A stretch of DNA of 64,000 nucleotides from Siphonobacter sp. SORGH_AS_0500 (GTDB lineage Bacteria > Bacteroidota > Bacteroidia > Cytophagales > Spirosomataceae): positions 78,309 to 142,308 of the forward strand of contig NZ_NHPP01000011.1 of the NCBI RefSeq assembly GCF_002838835.1. The letters are read 5' to 3'. A program made the translations under genes and the position numbers. Shown piece after piece: positions 20,641 to 30,395 of this stretch; positions within the stretch are counted from its first letter, which is position 1, and each line of letters opens with the position of its first letter. Below the pieces are notes generated by a model. The model had not been told where the DNA came from. It did no database searches and saw only the letters and a list, made by a program, of their open reading frames with translations.

Positions 20641-22244
20641 ATGATTTTAGCCCTTTGGCGTAGCGGCTTATTACTAATTTTGTTGTCTTATGGTTCAGGA
20701 TTTGGACAAAATATACGTTCAAATCAAGGCCGATCAGACTCAACATTCATCCAGGCGAAGGAAGAATACGCAATAGCTCTTCAGTCCGAAAAACCACTGG
20801 TAGCAGCGAAGGCACTTCAATCGCTCGGACGACTTTATTTTCACGCCGGACAATACCCGCAGTCGCTCAGTTATTATGCTCAGGCAGGTCAAAAACTAGA
20901 GCAGTTGGGAGAAAAGAAATGGCTCGCTGAAAATCATAATGCACTCGGTGAACTTTACTACTACAGCAAGCAACCCCAGCAGGCCCGACTTCAATACGAA
21001 CAGGCCTTACTACTTTTCAAAACAGTATCGGATGCCTCGGGTATAGCGACTACCTACGGAAACATCGGGCATTTGTACGAAAAAAGACAACTCTACGACA
21101 GTGCTTTTTATTATCAGCAGCAGGCACTCCATCAGTACCTCTCCGCTCACAATCGGGAGGGAACGGCCAAGATTTACGAAAACATGGGGAGCATTTTTGA
21201 GGATCTTGAACGCTACGACTCGGCCCAGGTTTACTTTCAGCGGGCACTAAAAGTTAATCTTCAGACGAAAGATTCGCTACTCCGCATTGAAATCTATAAT
21301 AACCTCGGCGACATTCTTCGCAAAACGGGTCACTTTCAGAAAAGCCTAATTTATAGCCGAAAAGCCTACGCACTAGCCCTGCAAACGCATGAACGCCATT
21401 ACCTGAGTGGTTCGACCAATGACATTGGAAAAGCCTATCACCTGATGGGTCTGAACGACAGTGCCTACCATTACGTATCCTTGAGTCGGGCTTACGAAGC
21501 CGAAATTTATTCACTCGAAAGTAGCCAGCAACTGGCCCTGACCCAAACGCTTTTTGATACGGAAAAGAAGAATAATGAGATTGAGCGACTGACTAATGAA
21601 CGTCAGTTCAACCAACTCATGACCGTCGCGGTAATTATCGGTCTTTTGCTACTGATTGGTTTGGTGAGTCTGGCTTACAATCGGCAAAAAATGAAAGTTC
21701 GAAATGAGCAGACCCTCAGTCGACAAAATCAATTGGTATACGAAACGCAGCGGGAACTCATGCAATCGGAGTTACGGAATCAGCAGTTGCAGGAAGAGCA
21801 GTTAAAGAATGAACTTGCTATTCGTTCGAAAGAATTATCCACTCACATTTTACATATCATTCAGAAAAATCAGGCATTGGAAGATTTGAAAGGTAACCTA
21901 GATAAACTAATAAAAGACGATAAACGTGATCACAAAAAGCAGATTAAGAAAATTGTTCAGCAAATTAATGATAGTTTTAGCCATGATCAATACTGGCTCG
22001 AATTCAGCAGCACCTTTGAGCAAGTACATCAATCTTTTTTGAAAAGTTAAGGCTCCATTCGGATCAATTATCTATTTCTGATTTACGATTGGTAGCCTTA
22101 TTGAAAATGAATCTGACTTCATCTGATATTTCCACTTTATTAGGTATCTCGCAGGACAGTTTACGCGTTACCCGGTATCGTCTGCGGAAAAAACTTAACC
22201 TGGCCGCGGGTGAAAGCCTCACAGCCTTTATTCAGGGAATTTAG
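20641..22244 (+). CDS. TPR sensor-regulator with transmembrane segment and C-terminal LuxR-type HTH, frameshifted at 22035-22040
   Basis: The first frame (20641-22050) gives a signal peptide, about six tetratricopeptide repeats (residues about 40-300), a transmembrane segment (LMTVAVIIGLLLLIGLVSLA, about 325-344) and a coiled coil. It stops just after EQVHQSFLKS. Adding one T to the T6 run at 22035-22040 continues it as FFEKLRLHSD and then an HTH with LTSSDISTLLGISQDSLRVT, ending at TAG 22242-22244. The joined protein, about 534 residues, has the architecture of Bacteroidota TPR-LuxR regulators: periplasmic TPR sensing, cytoplasmic DNA binding. It may control the TonB receptor-phytase genes that follow, which is inferred from position only. 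Confidence 0.85.
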
Positions 22245-22514
22245 GGGCTTAACATTTTGGTAATATTGCCATAACGCAAACTTAATGGCGGTTTTGTAAC
22301 GGTATAAATATTTAAAAATCAACAGATTAACTACTTTTTGTTAACACTGTTGCTTTCGTGCTAACGGAGGCTCCAGTCACCGAACTTCTTTCGGCTTTCC
22401 ATTTCCTTGACTCCTAATTTTTCATCCTGCACCTTCGTCCCATCAAACGAAAATCAGTAAGAATACCGAGCTGATTCTCGTGCTGATTTTGCTTACTCAA
22501 TCAGTACTCATTCG

Positions 22515-25265
22515 ATGGGAAAGATTTATAGTATTATTGTTTTTATCAGCCTTATTTCATTTTACAGTTGGGCTGGATCTATTAAAGGGAAAGTTTCTGA
22601 ATTATCTTCCGGTGAACCTATTACTGGAGCCGTTATTCGCGTAGAAAATACGATGTATCATGATCTTTCGGGATATGATGGCAGCTATACTATTAAAAAC
22701 TTACCAGCCGGAACCTACCGGGTTACCATCAGTTTTATCACCTTTCAATCTACTACTAAAGAAGTTAAAATTTCCGGCACTGAAACCGTTGTTCTTGATG
22801 CATTCCTAGAACCTTCCCACAAACAAAATTTACAGGAAGTAGTCGTAAAGACGGGCCGTGAAGGAGCAACGGATCAAACCGCCCGTCACCTGGAACGTTC
22901 GGCGGATCAGGTGATGAATATCGTTTCGGGACGATCCATCCAGTTATCTCCCGACCTTACCGTTGCCAACGTTATCCAACGGGTTTCGGGGGTATCCATC
23001 GAACGAAATAGCAACGGCGACGGTCAGTACGCCATCGTTCGGGGGATGGACAAGCGGTATAATTACACGCTGGTCAATGGCGTGAAAATTCCAAGCCCGG
23101 ATAACCGCTACCGCTACGTTCCGCTCGACATTTTTCCTTCCGATCTTTTGGATCGGCTTGAAGTTTACAAAGCCCTCACCCCAAGGATGGAAGGCGACGC
23201 GATTGGAGGAGCCGTCAATCTGGTTATGAAAGACGCTCCGAATCAACATTTGTTCACCGCTAACGTTTCGACGGGTTACAGCGAATTGTTCATGGATCGG
23301 CCCTTCATGAGTTATGACTGGAAGTCCGTTACTAAAAAATCGCCTTACGAACGCAACGGTAATCAGTACAATGCCACGCCAGCCGATTTTTCGAAAGTTA
23401 CTTCGACCTATAGAAAGCAGTTGCCGCCACCGAATGTACTGGGTGGATTCTCCTGGGGTAACCGCTTTTTCAATCAAAAACTAGGCATTATCGTAGCCGG
23501 AAGTTACCAAAACACCTATCGCGGAAGTAATAGTTTATTTTTTGACTCTGAAACCGTTAACACTCAAAAAGGAGTAACCCTTACCAAGTTAAGCGAGCGT
23601 CAGTATTCCGAGCAGCAGTTACGCTACGGAGTTCACACGAAGCTGGATTACCGGCTGAATGATCGCCATAAACTCTCCTTATATAATGCCTTTATTAACC
23701 TGAGCAACAGCCAGATTCGGGATACCAAATCAACACAGTTAACCATTGGCGGGTACGATCCGATTGCCGGAAATGCGACGCTGGGGTATGACACCCGGAG
23801 CCGCTTGACGCAGCAGCAGATTTTGACGAGCACCTTGCAGGGTAAACACCAGATCAGCGATCCTTTTGAGGTGCAGTGGTCAGCAGTATATTCGAAGGCA
23901 ACGAACCAACAGCCCGATCAAACGCAGGTTCCGTTACTAGGCGAACGTAAAAACTTCATCGAAACCCGAACAACCGTGCAGGATGCGTACCGTCGCTGGG
24001 AGCATAATTCAGACACCGATCTGGCGGCTTACCTGAACTTTAGTTATCGTTCTCATTTGGGTCAAACGCCCGTGGAATGGAAGGCGGGTGGGCTCTATCG
24101 CACGAAAAACCGGAGTAATTTCTATAATAACTACCAGCTTCGTCCCTCCAACCTGTTTGCCCGTTACGGCGAAGACTTCACATCCTACGATCAGATTAAC
24201 TGGACGATTCAGAACCCGCGAGGTTCGGTTGGTAGTGCAATGACCTACGATGCCTCCGAGAAAACGGCTTCGGGTTATGTACAGGCCAAGGCAACGCCTC
24301 TACACTGGGAAATTCTGGGCGGCGTGCGAGTAGAGCATACGGATCAGGGATATGAACTGAAAAATCAGGTGGGAGAAGATCGTCCGACGGGTCATCAGAT
24401 TTACACGGATGTATTACCCAGCCTGCACCTGAAATACATGCCGAATGGACAGACCAACTGGCGGGCCTCGTACTTCCGTTCGCTGAACCGTCCGGGCTTC
24501 TTCGAGATCGTTCCCTATAACGTCGTTCAGGAAGAATATCAGGAGCGGGGTAACCCCGATTTGAAGCGGGCAATTGCGGATAACATCGACTTGCGTTATG
24601 AACACTTTCCCACTCACACCGATCAGTTCATGGTGGGACTGTTCTACAAATACCTTCAAAATCCCATCGAGTATACGTTACAACGTGATCCCGTTCGTGG
24701 GCAGTCTATCATTTACACGCCGGGTAACTTCGGGAATGCTCAGAACGCCGGGCTTGAACTAGACTACATCAAATACTTCAGCAAGTGGGGAATCAAGGCC
24801 AATTATACCTATACGCTGTCCCGAATTACCTCCGCCAAATTTATCCGAACCCGTGACGAAAACGGGGATTTGGTACCCATGTACGTCAACCAAACGCGTC
24901 CTCTGTATGGTCAGTCTGCCCACATTGGTAACGTGACTGTGCTGTACAGAAATGATGGCTGGGACGCTCAGGTAGCGGGTAGTTACACCGGCGAGCGAAT
25001 TAATACGGTTTCTCAATTCCTCAATAATGACCTCTGGCAAAAAGCCTTCATTCAAATGGATGCTTCGCTGGAAAAAGCCATGGGTCATCGTTGGGTCGTT
25101 TTTGCGAAAGCCAATAACCTGCTCAATACGCCGCTGGAAGTGTACATCAAAAACGCTGAGTCAGTTAACGAAGGATTGCCCTATCAAACCGAAGCGGGCA
25201 AAACCCTCATCCGTCGGGATTATTACCAGCGTAGCTACGTCTTTGGTTTACGCTTTAAACTCTAG
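22515..25265 (+). CDS. TonB-dependent receptor
   Basis: 916 residues: signal peptide, CarboxypepD_reg-like domain (IKGKVSELSSGEPITGAVIR, about residues 23-110), plug domain (about 130-235, with VANVIQRVSGVSIERN and AIVRGMDKRYN) and a 22-strand-type barrel ending in YQRSYVFGLRFKL with a terminal hydrophobic residue. It imports a bulky substrate across the outer membrane using TonB energy. No SusD partner follows. Instead a beta-helix lipoprotein and a phytase come next on the same strand, so uptake of a phosphate ester, inositol phosphate or associated metal is a reasonable guess. Upstream lies a 270-base gap. Confidence 0.93.
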   Translation: MGKIYSIIVFISLISFYSWAGSIKGKVSELSSGEPITGAVIRVENTMYHDLSGYDGSYTIKNLPAGTYRVTISFITFQSTTKEVKISGTETVVLDAFLEPSHKQNLQEVVVKTGREGATDQTARHLERSADQVMNIVSGRSIQLSPDLTVANVIQRVSGVSIERNSNGDGQYAIVRGMDKRYNYTLVNGVKIPSPDNRYRYVPLDIFPSDLLDRLEVYKALTPRMEGDAIGGAVNLVMKDAPNQHLFTANVSTGYSELFMDRPFMSYDWKSVTKKSPYERNGNQYNATPADFSKVTSTYRKQLPPPNVLGGFSWGNRFFNQKLGIIVAGSYQNTYRGSNSLFFDSETVNTQKGVTLTKLSERQYSEQQLRYGVHTKLDYRLNDRHKLSLYNAFINLSNSQIRDTKSTQLTIGGYDPIAGNATLGYDTRSRLTQQQILTSTLQGKHQISDPFEVQWSAVYSKATNQQPDQTQVPLLGERKNFIETRTTVQDAYRRWEHNSDTDLAAYLNFSYRSHLGQTPVEWKAGGLYRTKNRSNFYNNYQLRPSNLFARYGEDFTSYDQINWTIQNPRGSVGSAMTYDASEKTASGYVQAKATPLHWEILGGVRVEHTDQGYELKNQVGEDRPTGHQIYTDVLPSLHLKYMPNGQTNWRASYFRSLNRPGFFEIVPYNVVQEEYQERGNPDLKRAIADNIDLRYEHFPTHTDQFMVGLFYKYLQNPIEYTLQRDPVRGQSIIYTPGNFGNAQNAGLELDYIKYFSKWGIKANYTYTLSRITSAKFIRTRDENGDLVPMYVNQTRPLYGQSAHIGNVTVLYRNDGWDAQVAGSYTGERINTVSQFLNNDLWQKAFIQMDASLEKAMGHRWVVFAKANNLLNTPLEVYIKNAESVNEGLPYQTEAGKTLIRRDYYQRSYVFGLRFKL

Positions 25266-25306
25266 CATTCAAGCTTTTACAAAATCTTTATTATCCAGAA
25301 ACAATC

Positions 25307-26563
25307 ATGAACAAACTGTTTATTGCAACCGGTCTGGCAATGGCCTTTTTAACCAGTTGTAGCAAAAATTCCGAAGAAACGCAGGTTACCCCAGCCCCTA
25401 CCGAAGAAAGCGTAAGCGGTAACGTGGAAGGCGTTTGGAAAAAAGGGAATACCTACAAAGTGACGGGACACCTCCAGATTGCCGAAGGCAAATCCCTGAC
25501 CATTGAAGAAGGCGTAACCGTTCTGATGAGCGATTCGATTGTGAAGCCTGAGATCCTCATCAGAGGGAACCTCTACAGCATGGGAACGACGGCCAACCCC
25601 GTAAAATTTACCGTGCCTGATGCCTGGAAAACGGCGGCTAATAACTTCGGTAACCTTTGGGGTGGTTTGATTGCCGGCCCCACCAATACGGAATTAGTCC
25701 TTTCAAATACCGTCCTTGAATACGGTGGAGCTGTCACTACGGAAGAATCTCCTTCGGTTAAGGCTCAGTTATACAAAGCGAAAGCGGGTGAGCACGTTCC
25801 GGTATTATATACTTCAAACACAGGCTCTAAAATTGTCGTGGCCAACAGCACCATTCGTCACTTCAACGAAGACGGTTTTTACCTCGAAGGTGGTAAAGTG
25901 TTAATCATGAACAACACCTTCCACACTACCGGCGTTTCGGGTGGCGAAGCCATTAACATCAAGTCAGGGGTACAGGCTGAGGTAGCTTTCAATGTCATCT
26001 ATAGCCCCAACACAAATGCTCTGAAGCTTTCCAACGCGGGTGACAAAACGCCTCAGGCTTACATCGTGGCTTACAACAACACGATTGTGAACGCAGGCTG
26101 GAGACGTCCAACCATCAAAGGTGGTTCTATTTGGTTAGAAAAAACGGTTCGTGCGGACGTTTACAATACCTTACTGGTGAACGACCGTTTCGGTATTAAG
26201 CGGGACAAAGGTGCCCCTGAAGATACCCGTTCCGTCATTGCAAATAACTTCTATTACGGATACACGCAGACGGGCGTGGATCAATTTCAGCCTTCAACCG
26301 AAATCGTAAAAGGAACGAATGATATTCTGAGTACGAAAGCGGGAGAAAATGATCCTAAGCTAGTGAATTACCCCCTGTCTACGTCCAGCATGAATTCCAG
26401 CTACGACTCCTCCTGGGATTTTCACTTACAAACGGGCTCTCCAGCGTTAGGCAAAGGCAAAACAGACTTTACCCGTCTATATGCAAACGGTCTAAGTGTA
26501 AATGGGGTAACCTATACGTCACCCGCTCCCGGTTCTTACATCGGAGCGTTGGGGACGAAATAA
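25307..26563 (+). CDS. Parallel beta-helix surface lipoprotein
   Basis: 418 residues, lipoprotein signal (MNKLFIATGLAMAFLTSC, lipid Cys 18). The core is a right-handed parallel beta-helix: repeated short strands with asparagine ladders such as VANSTIRHFNEDGFYLEGG, NNTFHTTGVSGGEAINI and VAYNNTIVNAGW. Such folds bind or cleave polysaccharides, but no catalytic signature of a known lyase family is evident. It starts 41 bases after the TonB receptor stop, is clearly in its operon, and could be the surface binding partner of that receptor. Followed by a hairpin terminator. Confidence 0.82.
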   Translation: MNKLFIATGLAMAFLTSCSKNSEETQVTPAPTEESVSGNVEGVWKKGNTYKVTGHLQIAEGKSLTIEEGVTVLMSDSIVKPEILIRGNLYSMGTTANPVKFTVPDAWKTAANNFGNLWGGLIAGPTNTELVLSNTVLEYGGAVTTEESPSVKAQLYKAKAGEHVPVLYTSNTGSKIVVANSTIRHFNEDGFYLEGGKVLIMNNTFHTTGVSGGEAINIKSGVQAEVAFNVIYSPNTNALKLSNAGDKTPQAYIVAYNNTIVNAGWRRPTIKGGSIWLEKTVRADVYNTLLVNDRFGIKRDKGAPEDTRSVIANNFYYGYTQTGVDQFQPSTEIVKGTNDILSTKAGENDPKLVNYPLSTSSMNSSYDSSWDFHLQTGSPALGKGKTDFTRLYANGLSVNGVTYTSPAPGSYIGALGTK

Positions 26564-26572
26564 GTCATCACT

Positions 26573-26610
26573 AGTCCCCATGTCAGCTGGTCTTTCGTGG
26601 GGACTTTTTG
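26573..26610 (+). terminator. Terminator or attenuator between beta-helix and phytase genes
   Basis: Stem AGTCCCCA (26573-26580) with TGGGGACT (26598-26605), then TTTTTG. It lies only about 20 bases before the phytase start, so it may let a fraction of transcripts through and set a lower phytase level. Confidence 0.7.
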
Positions 26611-26625
26611 TATCTATATAAAAGG

Positions 26626-27684
26626 ATGTTACTGAAAACGAGTGCGTTATTATTAACCGGACTGGCTCTGTTCACCAGTTGCCAGCGGCATACGATTTCC
26701 CGTCAGGCGGTAAAACCGCTGTACATTACCGAAAAACTGGCTCACGATTCTGATGACCCGGCCGTGTGGATTAACCCTCAGGACCCGGCCAAAAGTCTGA
26801 TTGTCGGGACGGATAAAGACGTAGAGGGAGGACTGTATGTCTTCAATCTTCAGGGAAAAATTCAGCAAAAAATAGGAGGACTGAAGCGTCCCAATAACGT
26901 TGACATTGAATACGGTTTGATGCTGAACGGAAAGGCCACGGACATTGCCGTTACCACCGAACGCATGACGCACCAACTGCGAATTTTTTCTTTACCCGAC
27001 CTGAAACCCGTGGATAACGGCGGTATCGAAGTTTTTGAAGGAGAAACCCAGCCAGAATACCGCGATTTAATGGGCATTTCGATGTATAAAAACAAAGCAG
27101 GCGTAATCTATGCCATCGTAGGTAGAAAGACGGGTCCTACTACGGGAGGTTACCTCTGGCAGTACCGCCTTGACGATGACGGAAGGGGCCAAATTAAGGC
27201 CACGTTAGTTCGGAAATTCGGTGCTTATAGCGGTCTGAAGGAAATTGAATCCATCGTAGTGGATGACAAGCTGGGTTATGTGTATTATTCGGACGAAGGC
27301 AAAGGCGTTCGCCAGTACTATGCGGATCCTGAAAAGGGTAACGAAGAGTTAGCCTTATTTGCAACCGAAAACTTCAAAGTCGATCACGAAGGCATTTCAA
27401 TTTATGAACTAACCGACAGCACGGGTTATATCCTGGTATCGGATCAGGGAGCGAATCGCTTCCAAATTTTCAGCCGCGAAGGAACGCCGGATAAGCCTTT
27501 TGAACATAAGCTGGTTAAAATTGTGGACGTGCGGGCCATGGAAAGTGATGGCTCTGAAATGGTTTCCGTGCCTTTGAATAATGACTTTAAACACGGCTTG
27601 TTTGTCGTCATGAGTACGGATCGAACCTTTCACTTATACCGCTGGGAGGACATTGCGGGAAAGGAATTAAAGTTACGCCCTTAA
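26626..27684 (+). CDS. Beta-propeller phytase (3-phytase family), lipoprotein
   Basis: 352 residues from the ATG at 26626 (the open frame also has a TTG at 26608). MLLKTSALLLTGLALFTSC is a lipoprotein signal. The beta-propeller phytase signature is present: SDDPAVWINPQDP (about residues 42-54), GTDKDVEGGLYVF, RPNNVDIEYG and KVDHEGISIYE, with the many acidic residues that bind calcium. The family removes phosphates from calcium-phytate, outside the cytoplasm. It follows the TonB receptor and beta-helix genes, separated by a possible attenuator. A terminator follows directly. Confidence 0.92.
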   Translation: MLLKTSALLLTGLALFTSCQRHTISRQAVKPLYITEKLAHDSDDPAVWINPQDPAKSLIVGTDKDVEGGLYVFNLQGKIQQKIGGLKRPNNVDIEYGLMLNGKATDIAVTTERMTHQLRIFSLPDLKPVDNGGIEVFEGETQPEYRDLMGISMYKNKAGVIYAIVGRKTGPTTGGYLWQYRLDDDGRGQIKATLVRKFGAYSGLKEIESIVVDDKLGYVYYSDEGKGVRQYYADPEKGNEELALFATENFKVDHEGISIYELTDSTGYILVSDQGANRFQIFSREGTPDKPFEHKLVKIVDVRAMESDGSEMVSVPLNNDFKHGLFVVMSTDRTFHLYRWEDIAGKELKLRP

Positions 27685-27686
27685 TG

Positions 27687-27718
27687 AAAATTGCCAGCTT
27701 CTCGGCTGGCAATTTTTG
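27687..27718 (+). terminator. Intrinsic terminator of the phytase operon
   Basis: Stem AAAATTGCCAGC (27687-27698) with GCTGGCAATTTT (27705-27716), a 6-base loop and a short T tail. Confidence 0.9.
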
Positions 27719-27802
27719 TATCATCCCATTGCGAAAACCCGGGTTCATGACGCTGAGTTATTCATTTTCAATTCTTTTGGGATTCTCTTACTTCTCCATT
27801 TT

Positions 27803-28675
27803 TTAAGAAAGAGTTACTTTCCAGGTGCGTTCGAATACTTCTCCGGCAGCCAGACGATTAATCCCCTCCTTCGTTTCTAAATTCTGATCGTGTGTAACGC
27901 TATCGGCAATACCGCACCAAGGTTCGATACAAACAAAAGGGGCCTTCGGAGCGGCCCAAATGCCGAGGTAAGGAAAGTCCTCAAAATCAAATTTCAACTG
28001 ATAAGGAACCTGATCTGATTTCAGGGTTACCGAAGTAGATTTCAGATGCTTAAACACCAAAGCATCTTCCGCAAAAAGCTCATGAGATAAAGCAATGCGG
28101 TTACTATTTTCTACGACAGGTTCGGGGGTTACGTCAATCAGGCCCCCTTCGGCCAGCGGCCAACGATGGAAGTCTTCCGTTTCATTAAACTCCAGGTAAT
28201 AATCCGTGTATTGCGTTTCGTCGGTGAAAGGAACGCGGAACGCCGGGTGTCCACCCACGGAGAAAAATAAATCCTTTGAATCGTGATTGGTTACCTTGTA
28301 CTGAACGGATAATTCATTCTGACGTAACGTATAGATCACCCGCAGCCGAAATTCAAAGGGATAAACCGCCATCGTTTCGGCATTACTCTTCAATAAAAAC
28401 GTCAGGTCAGATTCACCTTCGGCTTCCAGTTCAAACTCCATATCCCGGGCAAAACCGTGTCTGCTCAGCTTGTACGAGTTCCCTTCGTAGTGATACTCGT
28501 TGTTTTTCAAAGCTCCTACGATTGGAAATAAAATGGGGGAATGTTTGGCCCAGAAAGCGGGATCTCCGCTCCAGAGGTATTCCAGATGCGTTTCTTTATG
28601 ATAAAGGCTTACCAATTCCGCCCCTTTCTGGCGGATGGCTACTTTGAGATAATCATTTTCGAGGAAATAAGTCAT
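27803..28675 (-). CDS. Aldose 1-epimerase family protein
   Basis: 290 residues, a beta-sandwich of the galactose mutarotase-like superfamily, LacX-type branch. Visible family phrases are EYLWSGDPAFWAKHSPILFP (about residues 32-51), KLSRHGFARD with the conserved His, GGHPAFRVPF, and a C-terminal CIEPWCGIADS. It interconverts the anomers of a free hexose or hexose-6-phosphate. No signal peptide, so cytoplasmic. Single gene, convergent with the phytase operon. Confidence 0.9.
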   Translation of the reverse strand: MTYFLENDYLKVAIRQKGAELVSLYHKETHLEYLWSGDPAFWAKHSPILFPIVGALKNNEYHYEGNSYKLSRHGFARDMEFELEAEGESDLTFLLKSNAETMAVYPFEFRLRVIYTLRQNELSVQYKVTNHDSKDLFFSVGGHPAFRVPFTDETQYTDYYLEFNETEDFHRWPLAEGGLIDVTPEPVVENSNRIALSHELFAEDALVFKHLKSTSVTLKSDQVPYQLKFDFEDFPYLGIWAAPKAPFVCIEPWCGIADSVTHDQNLETKEGINRLAAGEVFERTWKVTLS

Positions 28676-28999
28676 AGGTCTATTGAAATTGTATTTGATG
28701 TAATAAACACAGTACAGCCAAAGTTGATCGGAATCTTTGAAAAAAGAAAGACAGCTTTAGAAGGGATTAATGATTCGTAATTTGAAACCGTTACCCTAGG
28801 CTATGTCCACGTTATTCATACGGATCCACCTTTGGGGTTTTATTTCTTCTTTAAAATCATTCTCTGCCCTAACTAAATTAACCCCAAACCCTCAACGCTA
28901 AACTTCAAATTCCAAGCTCAAAACCCCAAACACTACCCTTAATCGTCTGGTAGTCTGACTAATTAAATCCGCCCCGGAACTAAAAAAACGAAAACAAGC
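28676..28999. other. Gene-free stretch upstream of rpsL
   Basis: No gene supported. A run of C/A-rich low-complexity sequence (CCCAAACCCTCAACGC and similar, about 28878-28945) is present. The rpsL promoter lies at its right end. Confidence 0.5.
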
Positions 29000-29030
29000 T
29001 TGTCTTTTTTACGAAAAGAGAGTACTTTTG
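29000..29030 (+). promoter_or_regulatory. rpsL promoter, Bacteroidota type
   Basis: A TTG at 29000-29002 (-33 region) and TACTTTTG at 29023-29030, an exact TAnnTTTG -7 element, 20 bases apart. This leaves an rpsL leader of about 35-40 bases. Confidence 0.75.
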
Positions 29031-29072
29031 CAGTCCGTTTTTCAAGACGAACATTTTTTATTTTTTTACATC

Positions 29073-29486
29073 ATGCCAACTATTTCACAACTAGTACGTA
29101 AGGGTCGTGAGCGTGTGACTTGGAAATCAAAGTCTCCAGCTCTTGACGCTTGCCCTCAAAAACGTGGTGTGTGTACTCGTGTATACACAACTACACCGAA
29201 GAAGCCTAACTCTGCTCTTCGTAAAGTAGCTCGTGTGCGTTTGTCACATGGTAAAGAAGTTAACGCCTATATCCCCGGAGAAGGCCACAACTTACAGGAA
29301 CACTCTATCGTACTGATCCGTGGTGGTCGTGTGAAAGATCTTCCTGGGGTTCGCTACCACATCATCCGTGGTGCTCTGGATACTGCAGGTGTTAAAGGTC
29401 GTATGCAAGCTCGTTCTAAATACGGTGCGAAACGTCCTAAACCCGGTCAGGCTCCCGCAGCTCCTGCAAAAGGTAAGAAGAAGTAA
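29073..29486 (+). CDS. rpsL: 30S ribosomal protein S12
   Basis: 137 residues from the ATG at 29073, chosen because [13 protein letters not shown] is the universal S12 start. It contains the invariant decoding-centre segments [17 protein letters not shown] and [20 protein letters not shown], the sites where streptomycin-resistance changes occur in other bacteria; both look wild type. A lysine-rich tail follows. Co-transcribed with rpsG, 123 bases downstream. Unusually, fusA does not follow this pair here; it is at 61.3-63.4 kb on the other strand. Confidence 0.98.
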   Translation: MPTISQLVRKGRERVTWKSKSPALDACPQKRGVCTRVYTTTPKKPNSALRKVARVRLSHGKEVNAYIPGEGHNLQEHSIVLIRGGRVKDLPGVRYHIIRGALDTAGVKGRMQARSKYGAKRPKPGQAPAAPAKGKKK

Positions 29487-29609
29487 TCTTTTTCTGATCC
29501 ATCGTCGTCAGTTCGAAAGACTGAGGGCTTAACACATCCGAGAATGCAGTAAGCCACTGTTACGGGCAGAAGCGACGCGTTCTCATCAACATTCAAACGT
29601 AACTTAGTC

Positions 29610-30077
29610 ATGCGTAAGGCAAAACCAAAAAAACGGTACGTATTACCAGATCCTAAATTCAAGGAGACGCTCGTAACGAAATTTGTAAACAACCTCATGT
29701 ACGAGGGCAAAAAGTCTACTGCTTATAACATCTTCTACGGTGCTCTGGAATTAGTAGAGAACCGCACCAAAGAAAATGGTCTGGAGACTTTCAAAAAGGC
29801 GTTGAACAACGTTATGCCTACGGTAGAAGTAAAGAGCCGCCGTGTAGGTGGTGCTACCTTCCAGGTTCCAACTGAAGTTCGTCCCGAGCGTAAACAGTCA
29901 GTAGGCATGAAATGGCTGATTAAATATGCTCGTGGTCGTAACGAGAAGACCATGGTAGAGCGTCTGGCTAGCGAAATCGTAGCAGCTGCTAAAGGCGAAG
30001 GTGCTGCGGTGAAGAAGAAAGACGATACGCACCGGATGGCTGAAGCTAACAAAGCTTTCTCTCACTTCCGCGTATAG
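29610..30077 (+). CDS. rpsG: 30S ribosomal protein S7
   Basis: 155 residues, normal S7 length. The start [17 protein letters not shown] and the RNA-binding segment [19 protein letters not shown] are standard, and the C-terminal helix region ends in [13 protein letters not shown]7 nucleates assembly of the 30S head. Last gene of the short rpsL-rpsG operon, ended by a strong terminator. Confidence 0.98.
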   Translation: MRKAKPKKRYVLPDPKFKETLVTKFVNNLMYEGKKSTAYNIFYGALELVENRTKENGLETFKKALNNVMPTVEVKSRRVGGATFQVPTEVRPERKQSVGMKWLIKYARGRNEKTMVERLASEIVAAAKGEGAAVKKKDDTHRMAEANKAFSHFRV

Positions 30078-30099
30078 TTCTGAGGAATATATTCTCAAG

Positions 30100-30136
30100 A
30101 AAAGAGTTGCAGACTTTCGGGTTTGCAACTCTTTTT
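30100..30136 (+). terminator. Intrinsic terminator of rpsL-rpsG
   Basis: Stem AAAAGAGTTGCA (30100-30111) with TGCAACTCTTTT (30124-30135), a 12-base loop and a run of T. Confidence 0.92.
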
Positions 30137-30141
30137 TCGTT

Positions 30142-30189
30142 TGAATAGGTTTGGAGTCATTGCAAAAGCAATGATTCCAAACCTATTCA
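30142..30189. repeat. Long near-perfect hairpin
   Basis: About 22 bp of stem with one mismatch: TGAATAGGTTTGGAGTCATT starts the left arm at 30142 and the right arm ends near 30189, with an AAAA loop. It is directly downstream of the rpsG terminator and directly upstream of a family C repeat. It is not needed for termination; origin unknown. Confidence 0.7.
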
Positions 30190-30190
30190 G

Positions 30191-30220
30191 CCTGTCATTC
30201 AGAGCGAAGCGAAGGACCTT
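30191..30220 (+). repeat. Dispersed repeat, family C (best copy)
   Basis: Reads CCTGTCATTCAGAGCGAAGC then GAAGGACCTT. Same family as 10671, 11196, 15031 (inverted) and 19913 (inverted). Confidence 0.75.
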
Positions 30221-30261
30221 ATTTAGCATTCGTGAATGTTCCTCAAATGAAAGCATCTACT

Positions 30262-30293
30262 CCCGCAGTCGCTCGGCAGAGCCGAGCGACTGC
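30262..30293. repeat. Dispersed palindromic repeat, family B (best copy)
   Basis: Core GTCGCTCGGCAGAGCCGAGC then GAC: an extended palindrome around CTCGGCAGAGCCGAG. Same family as 14769, 14891 and 19841. It lies 71 bases after a family C copy, the same spacing as at 19841-19913. Confidence 0.8.
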
Positions 30294-30344
30294 TGAGCTT
30301 TTAGAATTCTCTCACCTCAAACCTTCTCTAACCACTTCAAACAA

Positions 30345-30366
30345 AAAAAAGCCACCCAAGTGGGCA
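30345..30366 (-). terminator. Possible terminator of gldJ
   Basis: Imperfect hairpin: AAGC-CCAC ... GTGG-GCA-GCTT with A-rich sequence on its left, which is a T tract on the minus strand. Placed just downstream of the minus-strand gldJ stop. Confidence 0.5.
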
Positions 30367-30395
30367 GCTTCTTTTCAACTAAACTGGAAATTAAA

